In this document: positions 36,028 to 46,110 of the stretch, piece by piece
Layout: every line of letters starts with the position of its first letter
Numbering within the stretch: position 1 is the first letter of the stretch
Assembly: GCA_016195915.1 (NCBI GenBank)
Contig: JACPYS010000014.1
Location: 1-64,000 of the forward strand
DNA length: 64,000 bases
Reading direction: 5' to 3'
From: Betaproteobacteria bacterium
Lineage (GTDB): Bacteria > Pseudomonadota > Gammaproteobacteria > Burkholderiales > SG8-39
Made by a program: the position numbers and the translations under genes
The notes under the pieces: model-generated
The model's database searches: none
What the model saw: only the letters and a program-made list of their open reading frames with translations
Told to the model about the DNA's origin: nothing

Positions 36028-36933
36028 ATGAAGACAATACTGAAACTTCTCAACCTCCTTGCATTCGCGTTTGCCTGTTTTCCGGCCGCCGCTGCGCTCA
36101 ACGTGTTTGCCTGCGAACCGGAATGGGGTTCTCTGGCGCGCGAACTCGCCGGCGACAAGGCGGTGGTGTTTGCCGCGACGACCGCGTTGCAGGATCCGCA
36201 TCGCATCGAGGCGCGGCCGAGCCTGATCGCCCGCATGCGCTCGGCGGATCTGGTGGTGTGTTCCGGGGCAGACCTCGAAGTGGGCTGGCTGCCTTTGTTG
36301 CTGAGGCAGTCCGGAAACGCGAAGGTCCAGCCGGGATCGCCGGGTTATTTCGAAGCGTCGCAGTTCGTCGCCAGGCTCGAGATCCCGAAAATCTTCGACC
36401 GCGCGCTCGGCGACATCCACCCCGGGGGCAATCCGCACATTCACCTGAATCCGCGCAACATCGCCAAGGTGGCCGAGGTGATAGCGGAAAGGATGACGCA
36501 GCTCGATCCTGCGAACGCCACGGATTACAAGGCACGCGCCGCTGCGTTTCAGCAGCGCTGGCAGGCGGCTTTGCAGCGCTGGGAGCAGCAGGCGGCGCGG
36601 CTCAAGGGCGCCACGCTTGTCGTTTACCATAAGGACATGTCGTACTTCATCCATTGGCTCGGGATGCGCGAGGCGGGCAGCCTCGAACCCAAGCCCGGCA
36701 TTCCGCCCACGCCTGCGCATCTTGCCGAATTGCTTGAGCGCATGAAGCGGGAACCGGCGAAGGTCATCGTGTATTCCGCATACAGCAGCCCGAAGGCGGC
36801 CGAGTTCCTGTCCGAACGCGCAGGCATTCCCATGGTGATGCTGCCGTTCACGGTTGGTGGCAGCGACGCGGCAAAGGATCTTTTCGGCTTGTTCGACGAC
36901 AGCATCAAGCGTTTGCTCGCGGCGGTGAAATGA
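36028..36933 (+). CDS. Metal ABC transporter substrate-binding protein, ZnuA/MntC-like
   Basis: 301 residues. Signal peptide [20 protein letters not shown]. Cluster 9 binding-protein features: [34 protein letters not shown] (His57-type ligand), [35 protein letters not shown] and [27 protein letters not shown]. There is no His-rich loop of the ZnuA type in the middle, so it could carry zinc or manganese. It ends with a 4-base overlap with the permease gene. Only the porin gene lies upstream; the ATPase is not in this window. Confidence 0.88.
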   Translation: MKTILKLLNLLAFAFACFPAAAALNVFACEPEWGSLARELAGDKAVVFAATTALQDPHRIEARPSLIARMRSADLVVCSGADLEVGWLPLLLRQSGNAKVQPGSPGYFEASQFVARLEIPKIFDRALGDIHPGGNPHIHLNPRNIAKVAEVIAERMTQLDPANATDYKARAAAFQQRWQAALQRWEQQAARLKGATLVVYHKDMSYFIHWLGMREAGSLEPKPGIPPTPAHLAELLERMKREPAKVIVYSAYSSPKAAEFLSERAGIPMVMLPFTVGGSDAAKDLFGLFDDSIKRLLAAVK

Positions 36934-37703
36934 GCTTCGACGGGGCCAATCTCGGCATCCTCGGCCCGGCGTTTGCCGCAGGGCTGCTGGTGACCGCGAC
37001 GCACGTCCCGCTCGGCATCCAGGTCATCAGGCGCGGGATCGTATTCATCGACCTCGCGATTGCGCAGATTGCCGGTCTCGGCGTGATTCTCGCCGATACC
37101 CTGGGGTGGGAACCGCAGGGCGCCGCGGTGCAGGTCGCCGCGCTCGCCGCCGCGCTTGCAGCGGCGTTGCTTCTCACGTGGACGGAGCGGCGCTGGCCCG
37201 AGGTGCAGGAAGCCATCATCGGCGTGGCCTTCGTTCTTGCCTCGAGCGCGGCGATCCTCCTGCTCGCCGACAATCCACACGGCGGAGAGCATCTCAAGGA
37301 GTTGCTGATCGGGCAGATCCTGTGGGTCCAACCCGCGCGGCTCGTTCCCGTCGCCCTGGCCTATGGAGTGATCCTCGCGCTGTGGTTCGGCCTGGGGGAG
37401 CGGCTCGGCCGGATCGGGTTCTACCTGTTGTTCGCCTGCACGGTGACAGTTTCGGTGCAGCTGGTCGGGCTCTATCTGGTCTTCGCCACGCTCGTGGTCC
37501 CGGCCCTGGCGACGTTTTACGGCGGTCGCTGGCGGCTGTTCAAGGCGTACGCGCTCGGTGTGCTCGGGTATGCGCTGGGCCTTGCCGCGTCGGTTGCCGC
37601 CGATTTGCCCTCGGGCGCCACGATCGTGTGCGCGATGGCGGCCATCGGCGCAGCAACGGCGCTCATCCGGCGTTCCGGCGTTGCGCCGTCGCAGGGCGCG
37701 TGA
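36930..37703 (+). CDS. Metal ABC transporter permease (ZnuB family)
   Basis: 257 residues with about seven to eight hydrophobic segments. [39 protein letters not shown] (the cytoplasmic coupling helix region) and [20 protein letters not shown] match ABC-3 permeases for zinc, manganese or iron. [17 protein letters not shown] carries His residues on a loop. It pairs with the binding protein upstream through a 4-base overlap. The required ATP-binding subunit is not next to it; the next gene is hslV, 17 bases on. Confidence 0.9.
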   Translation: MSFDGANLGILGPAFAAGLLVTATHVPLGIQVIRRGIVFIDLAIAQIAGLGVILADTLGWEPQGAAVQVAALAAALAAALLLTWTERRWPEVQEAIIGVAFVLASSAAILLLADNPHGGEHLKELLIGQILWVQPARLVPVALAYGVILALWFGLGERLGRIGFYLLFACTVTVSVQLVGLYLVFATLVVPALATFYGGRWRLFKAYALGVLGYALGLAASVAADLPSGATIVCAMAAIGAATALIRRSGVAPSQGA

Positions 37704-37720
37704 TACAAGGCTCGCTCCCC

Positions 37721-38257
37721 ATGGAACAGTTCCACGGCACCACCATTCTTTCGGCCCGCCGCGGGCGCAGCGTCGCGCTCGGAGGCGACGGCCAGGTAAC
37801 GCTCGGTCACGTCGTCATCAAGGGCGGCGCGCGCAAGGTCAGGCGGATCTACAACGACCGGATCCTCGCGGGGTTCGCAGGCGGGACGGCCGACGCGTTC
37901 ACCCTGTTCGAGCGCTTCGAGGCCAAGCTCGAAAAGCATCAGGGCAACCTGCTGCGCTCGGCGGTCGAACTCGCCAAGGACTGGCGCAGCGACCGCATGC
38001 TGCGCCGGCTGGAAGCGATGCTCGCGGTTGCCGATAGTGAACATTCACTGGTCATCACCGGGCAGGGTGACGTGCTCGAGCCGGAGCACGGCATCGTCGC
38101 CATCGGCTCGGGCGGTCCGTACGCGCAGGCCGCCGCCCGGGCGCTGCTCGAAAATACCGAGATCGGACCGCGCGAGATCGTGGAACGTTCTCTCGCCATC
38201 GCTGCCGATATCTGTATCTACACCAATCACCAGCGCGTCATCGAGGTGCTCGAATGA
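37721..38257 (+). CDS. hslV: ATP-dependent protease HslUV, peptidase subunit
   Basis: 178 residues. N-terminal nucleophile peptidase: the Thr of GTTILSARR (Thr7) becomes residue 1 after removal of [45 protein letters not shown] and [20 protein letters not shown] are diagnostic. Twelve copies form the chamber capped by HslU. Its stop overlaps the hslU start by 4 bases. ATG 37721 chosen for the propeptide. It is a heat-shock protease in E. coli; no clear sigma-32 promoter was seen in front of it here. Confidence 0.96.
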   Translation: MEQFHGTTILSARRGRSVALGGDGQVTLGHVVIKGGARKVRRIYNDRILAGFAGGTADAFTLFERFEAKLEKHQGNLLRSAVELAKDWRSDRMLRRLEAMLAVADSEHSLVITGQGDVLEPEHGIVAIGSGGPYAQAAARALLENTEIGPREIVERSLAIAADICIYTNHQRVIEVLE

Positions 38258-39588
38258 GTGGGATGACGCCGCAGGAAATCGTCCACGAACTCGACAAGCA
38301 CATCGTCGGCCAGGGGCGCGCCAAGCGCGCGGTGGCGATCGCGCTCCGCAACCGCTGGCGGCGCCAGCAGGTGCCCGAACCCTTTCGCAGCGAAATCACG
38401 CCGAAGAACATTCTGATGATCGGCCCGACCGGAGTGGGCAAGACCGAGATCGCACGCCGGCTCGCGCGGCTCGCGGACGCGCCTTTCCTCAAGGTCGAGG
38501 CGACCAAGTTCACCGAGGTCGGCTACGTCGGGCGCGACGTGGATGCCATCATCCGCGACCTGGTCGAGATCAGCGTCAAGCAGACGCGCGAGCAAGCCAT
38601 GCGCAAGGTGCGTGTACGGGCCCAGGATGCCGCCGAGGAACGGATACTCGACGTACTGCTCCCCGGGCCGCGTGACCCCCCCTTCGGCGTCCGCGCCGAA
38701 GGGGCGGAGGAAAACACGACGCGGCAGAAGTTCCGCAAGAAACTGCGCGAAGGCGAACTCGATGAGCGGGAAGTCGAAATCGCGGTGTCGGCGACTTCGC
38801 CGCAGATGGAAATCCTCGCTCCGCCGGGAATGGAGGAACTGACCCAGCAGATTCAGGGCATGTTCCAGAACCTCGCGGGCGGCCGGCACAAGACTCGCAA
38901 GATGAAGGTGCGCGAGGCGCTGCAGCACCTCAGTGACGAAGAAGCGGCGCGCCTGGCCGGTGACGAAGACCTGAAGGCCAGGGCGGTGGCCAACGTCGAA
39001 GCGAACGGCATCGTGTTCATCGACGAAATCGACAAGATTGCGAGCCGCCAGGAAGTCGCCGGCGCGGACGTCTCACGCCAGGGCGTGCAGCGTGACCTGC
39101 TGCCCCTCGTCGAAGGGACCACGGTCTCGACCAAGTACGGTATGGTGAAGACCGACCACATCCTGTTCATCGCGAGCGGCGCGTTTCACCTCGCCAAACC
39201 CTCGGACCTGATCCCGGAACTGCAGGGAAGGTTTCCGATCCGGGTGGAACTCGACTCCCTCTCGGTAGAGGATTTCGAGCGCATCCTGACCGCGACCGAT
39301 GCCTGCCTGACCGAGCAGTACCAGGCGCTGATTGCAACCGAGGGGGTCAAGCTCGAATTCAGGCCCGAGGCCATACGCCGCCTTGCCGAGATCGCCTTCT
39401 CGGTCAACGAGAGCACCGAGAACATCGGCGCGCGGCGCCTCTACACGGTGCTGGAAAAGCTGCTGGAAGAAATCTCGTTCGAATCGGGAAAGCGTGGCAC
39501 CGAGACGATGGTGATCGACCCGGCCTACGTGGACGCGCGGCTCGTGGAGCTGGCGCAGAACGAGGATCTTGCGCGCTACGTGCTCTGA
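38254..39588 (+). CDS. hslU: ATP-dependent protease HslUV, ATPase subunit
   Basis: 444 residues. AAA+ unfoldase: Walker [16 protein letters not shown] near residue 57, [26 protein letters not shown] (Walker B), [15 protein letters not shown] and [21 protein letters not shown]. The I-domain between about 110 and 245 carries [20 protein letters not shown]. It recognises and threads substrates into HslV. The 3' end overlaps the convergent anti-sigma gene by 13 bases, so the last residues (EDLARYVL) are encoded where both strands code. Confidence 0.97.
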   Translation: MSGMTPQEIVHELDKHIVGQGRAKRAVAIALRNRWRRQQVPEPFRSEITPKNILMIGPTGVGKTEIARRLARLADAPFLKVEATKFTEVGYVGRDVDAIIRDLVEISVKQTREQAMRKVRVRAQDAAEERILDVLLPGPRDPPFGVRAEGAEENTTRQKFRKKLREGELDEREVEIAVSATSPQMEILAPPGMEELTQQIQGMFQNLAGGRHKTRKMKVREALQHLSDEEAARLAGDEDLKARAVANVEANGIVFIDEIDKIASRQEVAGADVSRQGVQRDLLPLVEGTTVSTKYGMVKTDHILFIASGAFHLAKPSDLIPELQGRFPIRVELDSLSVEDFERILTATDACLTEQYQALIATEGVKLEFRPEAIRRLAEIAFSVNESTENIGARRLYTVLEKLLEEISFESGKRGTETMVIDPAYVDARLVELAQNEDLARYVL

Positions 39589-39791
39589 ACTCCTTCGCGC
39601 GGACCCGTGACCTCGTCGGGCAGGCGCTGGAGGGCGCGCCTGAGAAGCTCCAGCTGGCGGTTGAACCGCGCACAATTCCTGCAGATCCGGAAATGCAGTC
39701 CGAGCGCAAAACGTTCGCCCGCGCCCAGCTTGCGGTCGAGTCCCTGCGAGGCCAGTTCCGAGACTTCCCTGCAGGACATCATTCCGATCAT
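39576..39791 (-). CDS. Soluble zinc-finger (zf-HC2) anti-sigma factor
   Basis: 71 residues from the ATG at 39791, which overlaps the sigma gene's stop (ATGA). [16 protein letters not shown] supplies the first Cys, and HFRICRNC the HxxxCxxC, making the zinc site of ZAS-type anti-sigma factors. No membrane segment follows, so it is cytoplasmic and presumably senses a soluble signal such as thiol oxidation or zinc. The longer ORF up to 39869 is not used because it would lie inside the sigma coding region without homology. Confidence 0.85.
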   Translation of the reverse strand: MIGMMSCREVSELASQGLDRKLGAGERFALGLHFRICRNCARFNRQLELLRRALQRLPDEVTGPREGVQST

Positions 39792-40360
39792 GGCCGGGCT
39801 CCGGCGAACCATTTCTGTTGCAGGCAAGCGCGCAAAGACATTCGGGCGCGATACAGCAAGACCCAGCAATGGGTCGGGGTGATCTCCAGAACCTTACAGA
39901 TCTCGTCAGTCGGGGTGCCCAGGTGCTCGCGCATCATGAACACCTGAGCCGTCCTCTTGGGCAGTTTCGCAAGACACTCTTCGAGCACGCGGAAGAATTC
40001 CTTGTGATCGAAGCTTCGTTCCGGGCTTCCCCATTCCGCCGCCGATTCCTGCCAGTGGCCGTCTGCCTTGAACAGGTGGTCGAATTCGGAGCGATCGCTG
40101 TCACCCGGATCGCTCGCGAGCGTGGTTTCCCGGCTCTGCTTGCGGATCGCATCCACGATCTTGTGTTTGAGGATGCCGACCAGCCAGGTGCGGATCGCGG
40201 AGCGGCCCGCGTAGCGCTGCTCGCCTTTCAGGGCAGCGAGCAGCGTGTCCTGTACGGTATCCTCGGCCACCGCCGCATTGCGCAGCTGCAGATTGGCATA
40301 GCGCAACAGGTACGGCCGGTGCGAACCAAGCTCGCCCTGAAAATCATTCTCATTGCTCAT
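39788..40360 (-). CDS. Sigma-70 family (ECF-like) RNA polymerase sigma factor
   Basis: 190 residues. Region 2: HRPYLLRYANLQLRNAAVAEDTVQDTLLAAL and RSAIRTWLVGILKHKIVDAIRK. Region 4: RVLEECLAKLPKRTAQVFMMREHLGTPTDEICKVLEITPTHCWVLLYRARMSLR. The form (no region 3, LPKR..REHLG..TxxEICK) matches the group of ECF-like factors paired with short zf-HC2 proteins. The anti-sigma lies immediately downstream. The hsp20 gene diverges 118 bases away; its heat-shock promoter need not use this factor. Regulon unknown. Confidence 0.92.
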   Translation of the reverse strand: MSNENDFQGELGSHRPYLLRYANLQLRNAAVAEDTVQDTLLAALKGEQRYAGRSAIRTWLVGILKHKIVDAIRKQSRETTLASDPGDSDRSEFDHLFKADGHWQESAAEWGSPERSFDHKEFFRVLEECLAKLPKRTAQVFMMREHLGTPTDEICKVLEITPTHCWVLLYRARMSLRACLQQKWFAGARP

Positions 40361-40404
40361 CGACTTGGGACTCTACCGGCGGGTTCGCGCGTCCGCAACC
40401 GCCC

Positions 40405-40433
40405 CTTGAAACCTGCGCTGGGCACCCCATTGT
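40405..40433 (+). promoter_or_regulatory. Sigma-32 (RpoH) type promoter of hsp20
   Basis: CTTGAAA at 40405-40411 and CCCCATTGT at 40425-40433 are 13 bases apart, matching the heat-shock consensus CTTGAAA-N11-16-CCCCATNT closely. The gene start follows 46 bases later. It is on the strand facing hsp20, away from the sigma factor gene. Confidence 0.85.
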
Positions 40434-40478
40434 AGTCGTGTGGGCGCCGTGAGTGCGCCGATATTTGGGAGACTGATC

Positions 40479-41877
<1,399 letters not shown>

Positions 41878-41879
41878 CG

Positions 41880-42545
41880 GTGCGGCTGCTTCGGTTGCCG
41901 CCTTCGCGGCGGGTGTGGATTTTCGATCTCGACAACACCCTGCACGATGCGCGCGTGCATATCTTTCCGTCGATGCATCTGCAGATCAATGCCTGGCTCA
42001 AGCGCAACCTGGGTCTTGACGAGGAGGGTGCCAACCTTCTGCGCCAGGGTTATTGGCGGCGCTACGGCACGACTTTGCACGGACTGATGCGCCACCACGG
42101 TACCGATCCCCGGGAGTTTCTGTGGCAGACGCACCAGTTTCCGGACATCGATCGCATGGTGGTGTACGACAACGCGCTCCGGCATGCGTTGCAGCGCTTG
42201 CAGGGGCGCAAGCTGCTGTTTTCCAATGCGCCGCGGCACTATGTCGACGCGGTGCTGCGCGCGATGCGCCTGCACCGGTACTTCGATTCCGTCTACACGA
42301 TCGAGAGCACGCGGTTCCGGCCGAAACCCGCTTACGCCGGTTTCCATGTGCTGATGCGCGCCTACCACCTCGATGCGCACCGCTGCGCCTTCGTCGACGA
42401 CTCGCTGGACAACCTGCGTGCGGCGAAGCGGCTCGGAATGTCGACCGTCTGGGTGAGTCCGCGCATGTTGCGCCCCAGTTTCGTCGACCTGCGCGTAGGC
42501 TCAATGATCGAGTTGCCGCGGCTCGCGTTCCGCTATTGCGTCTAG
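41880..42545 (+). CDS. HAD-family pyrimidine 5'-nucleotidase-like protein
   Basis: 221 residues from the GTG at 41880. WIFDLDNTLHDARVHIFPSM is HAD motif I (DxD), LLFSNAPRHYVDAVLRAM motif II and CAFVDDSLDNLRAAKRLGM motif IV, typical of yeast SDT1/bacterial pyrimidine nucleotidases. The substrate is probably UMP/CMP or a sugar phosphate, by homology. A cap domain of helices separates motifs I and II. Linked to argB (2 bases) and slmA (33 bases) on the same strand. Confidence 0.88.
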   Translation: MRLLRLPPSRRVWIFDLDNTLHDARVHIFPSMHLQINAWLKRNLGLDEEGANLLRQGYWRRYGTTLHGLMRHHGTDPREFLWQTHQFPDIDRMVVYDNALRHALQRLQGRKLLFSNAPRHYVDAVLRAMRLHRYFDSVYTIESTRFRPKPAYAGFHVLMRAYHLDAHRCAFVDDSLDNLRAAKRLGMSTVWVSPRMLRPSFVDLRVGSMIELPRLAFRYCV

Positions 42546-42578
42546 CGGCGTACAATCGCCGCGTCTTTACCCCATCCC

Positions 42579-43148
42579 ATGCCGCGCGAAAAAAGCGAAC
42601 GCAAGACAGGCGAGCGCCGCCTCGAAGTCCTCAAGGCGCTCGCCCAGATGCTCGAGGCGCCGCGCTGGGAGAAGATCACCACCGCGGCGCTCGCGGCGCG
42701 CCTTGACGTGTCCGAGGCGGCGCTGTACCGCCACTTCGCCAGCAAGGCGCAGATGTTCGAAGGCCTGATCGAGTTCATCGAGAATTCGGTATTCGGTCTT
42801 GCCAACCGCATCGTCGCGGATGAGCCGGATGGACAGAAGCAGGCCGACAAGCTGCTTGAGATGCTGCTCGCGTTCGCCGAAAAGAATCCCGGCATGGTGC
42901 GCGTGATGATCGGCGAGGCGCTGGTGGGCGAGCATGAGCGCCTGCAGGTGCGCGTGAACCAGTTCTATGAGCGCTTCGAAGCGACACTGAAACAGTCGCT
43001 GCGCGACGCAACCGACGGCGACGCGGCCGGGAGGGCATCGGCGATGGTGCGTTACGCGCTCGGATGCCTGCACCAGTACGCGAAGAGCGGTTTCGCGAAG
43101 AAACCTGCCGAAGGCTACGGGGTCCAGCGGCGATATCTGGCGGCGTAG
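42579..43148 (+). CDS. slmA: Nucleoid occlusion factor SlmA (TetR family)
   Basis: 189 residues. RRLEVLKALAQMLEAPRWEKITTAALAARLDVSEAALYRHFASKAQMFEGLIEFIENSVFGL is the TetR helix-turn-helix region, very close to E. coli SlmA, and the C-terminal part is all-helical. SlmA binds specific sites over the nucleoid and blocks FtsZ assembly there. The gene completes the argB-HAD-slmA unit. The next gene starts 3 bases after the stop, marking the border where accessory DNA begins. Confidence 0.93.
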   Translation: MPREKSERKTGERRLEVLKALAQMLEAPRWEKITTAALAARLDVSEAALYRHFASKAQMFEGLIEFIENSVFGLANRIVADEPDGQKQADKLLEMLLAFAEKNPGMVRVMIGEALVGEHERLQVRVNQFYERFEATLKQSLRDATDGDAAGRASAMVRYALGCLHQYAKSGFAKKPAEGYGVQRRYLAA

Positions 43149-43151
43149 CGA

Positions 43152-44633
43152 ATGCAGAACCTCCTGACTTCGTCCAGTTTGGAGGCGCAGCTGCGCAACG
43201 CCAATCCGTGGTGGCGTGGCGAGCGGCTCTTCGGCGTTCCCCCCATTCGACGCTGGGCGTTCGAGGTGCTCCTGCGCGGCATCGACAGGCCGATCGCGCC
43301 GGTGACGGTACTGAGAGGGCCACGACAGATCGGCAAGACGACACTGGTAACGCAGATTGTCGAGGACTTGCTTGCCAAGGGTGTCGATCCGCGGCGGATA
43401 TTCAGGGTGCAGTTCGACGATCTGCCCGAGCTGCGCCGGCTGCCGCAACCGATACTTGACCTTGCCCAATGGTATGCCGACGAGATACTCGAGCGTTCTC
43501 TCAACAAGGCGGCTCACGAGCTGGGCAAGTGCATACTGATCCTCGACGAGGTGCAGAATCTTCCCGATTGGGCGACTCAGCTAAAGCATCTCGTCGATCT
43601 GCAGCCGGTGACGGTCATCGTGACCGGCAGTTCCGCGTTGCGCATCGAGGCGGGGCGCGACAGTCTCGCGGGACGAATTTCCACGGTGGAAATGGGGCCG
43701 CTGCTGTTGCGGGAGATCGTCCAGTTCCAGGGCGGCGAGCCGATCGCTCCCCTCTTGCAGTTCAACGGGCTGTCGCCGTTGAAGGAGAAGACATTCTGGC
43801 AGGAACTGCGCGCGTTCGGAGTGAAGCATGGCGCGGCGCGCTCGAAGGCTTTCGCCGCATTTTCCGAGCGAGGCGCCTATCCTGTCGCGCAGGCAAACAT
43901 TGACGAGCCATGGGAACGGATCGCGGATCAATTGAATGAGACCGTGGTCAGGCGCGCGATCCAGCACGACCTGAGGATGGGTGCGAAAGGCCGCAAGCGT
44001 GACGAGCATCTGTTGGAGGAGGTATTTCGGCTCGCCTGCCGTTACGTCGGTCAATCCCCGACGCAGGGCCTTTATCTGGATGAAATTCGCGGCGCGATGA
44101 ACGCGAACGTGGGTTGGCAGAGCGTACTCGCCTATCTCAAATTTCTGGATGGGACCTTGCTGCTGCGGCTGATTGAACCCCTGGAGTTGCGCCTGAAGAA
44201 GAAAAAGGGCGCATCGAAGCTGTGTCTTTGCGACCATGCGTTGCGCGCGGCCTGGTTGCAGGAGATCGTGCCGCTCGACCCCGTGGGTCTGGCCGCGGCG
44301 CCTCACCTATCGGATCTTGCCGGGCGAATCGCTGAAAGCGCTGCCGGGTACTTCCTGCGCTCGATCGTCGGACTCGACGTCGCGCATTTTCCGGAACGCG
44401 GCGCGGAGCCGGAAATTGATTTCGTGTTGACGGTCGGCACGCAGCGCATCCCGGTCGAGATCAAGTACCGTCGCCGGATCGGCCACGAAGATACCCGGGG
44501 CCTGCGCAGCTTCATCGAGAAGACGCATTACAACGCGCCGTTCGGGATTTTGGTTACGCTCGGGGAGGAGGTGGGGAGCGATGATCCGAGGATCGTTTCC
44601 ATGCCTTTGTCTACGTTGCTGATGATGAGATGA
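43152..44633 (+). CDS. AAA ATPase with C-terminal DUF4143 (PD-(D/E)XK-like) domain
   Basis: 493 residues. The AAA_14 domain carries the P-loop LRGPRQIGKTTLVTQIVEDL, a Walker B CILILDEVQNLPDWATQLKH, and sensor-like VIVTGSSALRIEAG. The C-terminal DUF4143 part ends with EIDFVLTVGTQRIPVEIKYRRRI, which carries the D...ExK pattern of the restriction-nuclease fold, though catalysis has not been demonstrated for this family. These proteins are common in genomic islands and sometimes act in phage or metabolic stress. It is 3 bases from slmA, probably read from the same transcript by chance of insertion. Function is unknown. Confidence 0.85.
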   Translation: MQNLLTSSSLEAQLRNANPWWRGERLFGVPPIRRWAFEVLLRGIDRPIAPVTVLRGPRQIGKTTLVTQIVEDLLAKGVDPRRIFRVQFDDLPELRRLPQPILDLAQWYADEILERSLNKAAHELGKCILILDEVQNLPDWATQLKHLVDLQPVTVIVTGSSALRIEAGRDSLAGRISTVEMGPLLLREIVQFQGGEPIAPLLQFNGLSPLKEKTFWQELRAFGVKHGAARSKAFAAFSERGAYPVAQANIDEPWERIADQLNETVVRRAIQHDLRMGAKGRKRDEHLLEEVFRLACRYVGQSPTQGLYLDEIRGAMNANVGWQSVLAYLKFLDGTLLLRLIEPLELRLKKKKGASKLCLCDHALRAAWLQEIVPLDPVGLAAAPHLSDLAGRIAESAAGYFLRSIVGLDVAHFPERGAEPEIDFVLTVGTQRIPVEIKYRRRIGHEDTRGLRSFIEKTHYNAPFGILVTLGEEVGSDDPRIVSMPLSTLLMMR

Positions 44634-44828
44634 GCGGCTTCAAGATCTCGTGAGCAGGTGCGGATGATTGCCGACGATCTAGGACTCAAGCCCGCCGGAT
44701 CGCGTCGCTGACTTGATGGAGCAGCAGCCGATTGGCCTGCAATAAAGAGTTTCCTGATTCCGTGGCTATTTTTGTCCCCCAATACCGCCTATCGGGCAAT
44801 ACGGTCGAGTGCTTCGCAGCGTATCGAT

Positions 44829-44848
44829 TACTGTATACTGATACAGTA
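44829..44848 (+). promoter_or_regulatory. LexA-type SOS box
   Basis: TACTGTATACTGATACAGTA is a perfect 8-base inverted repeat around ACTG and matches CTGT-N8-ACAG exactly; it agrees with the E. coli 20-base consensus at 17 positions, all mismatches being in the centre. A TATACT (-10-like) lies inside it at 44834-44839, as in LexA-repressed promoters; no good -35 precedes it. The first sizeable ORF downstream is at 44949. Nothing else in 44634-44948 looks like a gene: the gap is AT-richer than its surroundings, and a weak ORF at 44732-45001 has no family features. Confidence 0.75.
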
Positions 44849-44948
44849 ATTTCTAAACAGTTGAATTGCAACAGAGTGATGACGGCGCAATGGCGGATGG
44901 TGTTAAATACGCGATGTTTGGGTAGTCGACTTCACGTTAGATTTGCTT

Positions 44949-45407
44949 ATGACCACGGATCCAATCGCCGAAAGGTTAAAGACAATCGTCTGGGACTATG
45001 ACAAAGATGCTTCCGCCCAGGCCGCACTTCGACAGCGCATTGAGGACGTCGGGAGACGGTTCGGATTGATCTCGTACTCGAACCTCGTAAAGGGCATCGA
45101 CTTCCACTTTCCCAATATCAACAATGGCCGTGCATATCGAATCACAACCCACGACTGGTCCGGCTTGGACAGAAGAATCGTTGGTGACTGTTTGGGATCA
45201 ATATCGCGGGAGAGCTACTTGAACCATGGGTTCATGGCCAGCGCTCTTGTGGTTGCGCGCCAAGAGTCCAAGCCTTCCGACATCTTCTTTGGGTGGATGG
45301 AAGATCTAGGTGTGCTTCCCAACCTCCGAGAAGAAACAGTGCTTGCGTTCTGGGTCGAGCAGGTAAAAAAGGCGCACCACTGGTACAAGTATGGAAAGCA
45401 AATCTAA
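44949..45407 (+). CDS. Unrecognised 152-residue protein behind the SOS box
   Basis: From the ATG at 44949 (MTTDPIAERLKTIVWDYDKD); a TTG two codons earlier is less likely. The sequence has a helical N-terminus (AALRQRIEDVGRRFGLISYSNLV), then FHFPNINNGRAYRITTHDWSGLDRRIVGDCLGSISRESYLNHGFMASALVVARQES, and a tryptophan-rich end (FWVEQVKKAHHWYKYGKQ). No catalytic motif, signal or membrane helix is visible. I do not know a function. It is followed by the TIR gene on the same strand with 90 bases between, and by the restriction genes; it is the first gene after the SOS box. Confidence 0.7.
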   Translation: MTTDPIAERLKTIVWDYDKDASAQAALRQRIEDVGRRFGLISYSNLVKGIDFHFPNINNGRAYRITTHDWSGLDRRIVGDCLGSISRESYLNHGFMASALVVARQESKPSDIFFGWMEDLGVLPNLREETVLAFWVEQVKKAHHWYKYGKQI

Positions 45408-45497
45408 TTCAAGGTCGAACGGACGGGCCGCCAGCGCCGTACCATCATTGAGCATCGCGCTGCCCCTCCGTTCACCAAGGCGTTGAGCACAAATCCA

Positions 45498-45959
45498 ATG
45501 TCCGACGTGTTTATCAGCCACTCCTCCGTCGACGACGGGTTCGCCCGCTTCTTGCACCGGCATTTGACAGGCGAGGGACTGAGCGTCTTCCTCGCTCCGG
45601 TGTCTGTGGTTCCCGGGCAGCGGTGGCCGCAAGAGATTCTCAATGCGCTGAATGCGTCGAGTTGGGTCTTGTTCCTCGCAAGTCGTGCTGCATGTGCGTC
45701 ACCCTGGGTACAGCAAGAGCTGGGCGCCGCTCTAGTCACACAAAAAAAGCTCGTGCCCATTGTGTGGGACATGTCCCCTTCCCAACTTCCCGGCTGGGTC
45801 AGTCATTTCCAGGCGCTTAATCTTGCCGGTGCGTCGCCTGTCGAGGTCCAAGCACAGGTTTCTGCGATCGCCGAGCGAATCAAGTCCGACAAAGCAAAAG
45901 GTCTGCTTATTGCGGGTTTATTGATTGCGGGGTTGTTCGTGTTCGGTTCGAAGGGGTGA
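45498..45959 (+). CDS. Small TIR-domain protein with a C-terminal membrane anchor
   Basis: 153 residues from the ATG at 45498 (MSDVFISHSSVDDGFARFL); an upstream TTG at 45483 is less likely. The TIR fold is visible: VFISHSS (strand A/BB-like loop), GLSVFLAPVSVVPGQRWPQEI, VLFLAS, and ASPWVQQELGAAL with Glu74, the position of the NAD+-cleaving glutamate. The last 20 residues form a hydrophobic helix (residues about 135-149) followed by GSKG. A single tail-anchored TM helix would place the TIR domain in the cytoplasm. TIR proteins of defence systems degrade NAD+ or make cyclic ADP-ribose signals; whether this one does is inference. Confidence 0.88.
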   Translation: MSDVFISHSSVDDGFARFLHRHLTGEGLSVFLAPVSVVPGQRWPQEILNALNASSWVLFLASRAACASPWVQQELGAALVTQKKLVPIVWDMSPSQLPGWVSHFQALNLAGASPVEVQAQVSAIAERIKSDKAKGLLIAGLLIAGLFVFGSKG

Positions 45960-46110
45960 CCAAGGTGCTCTCTAGCCTTAGTGCTGCGGACAGGTCGGAA
46001 GCATCGCGCCACATTTGAATTCTGTAGCGTCCCGCCAAAGAGCAAAACGTTGACCCCCAAGACAGCGATCGCGGCAGCCGGAGACCCAATACCGATGAAC
46101 GAATGGACTC

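Noticed and set aside
37680-37720. Heat-shock promoter for hslVU
   Set aside because: No CTTGAA/CCCCAT pair in the short gap or the end of the permease gene.
44926-44931. GTCGAC site just before the SOS-linked gene as a regulatory site of the R-M system
   Set aside because: GTCGAC hexamers are frequent across this window, so one more has no special meaning.
44732-45001. 89-residue ORF covering the SOS box region
   Set aside because: Crosses the LexA box and overlaps the next gene; no protein-like pattern and poor start context.
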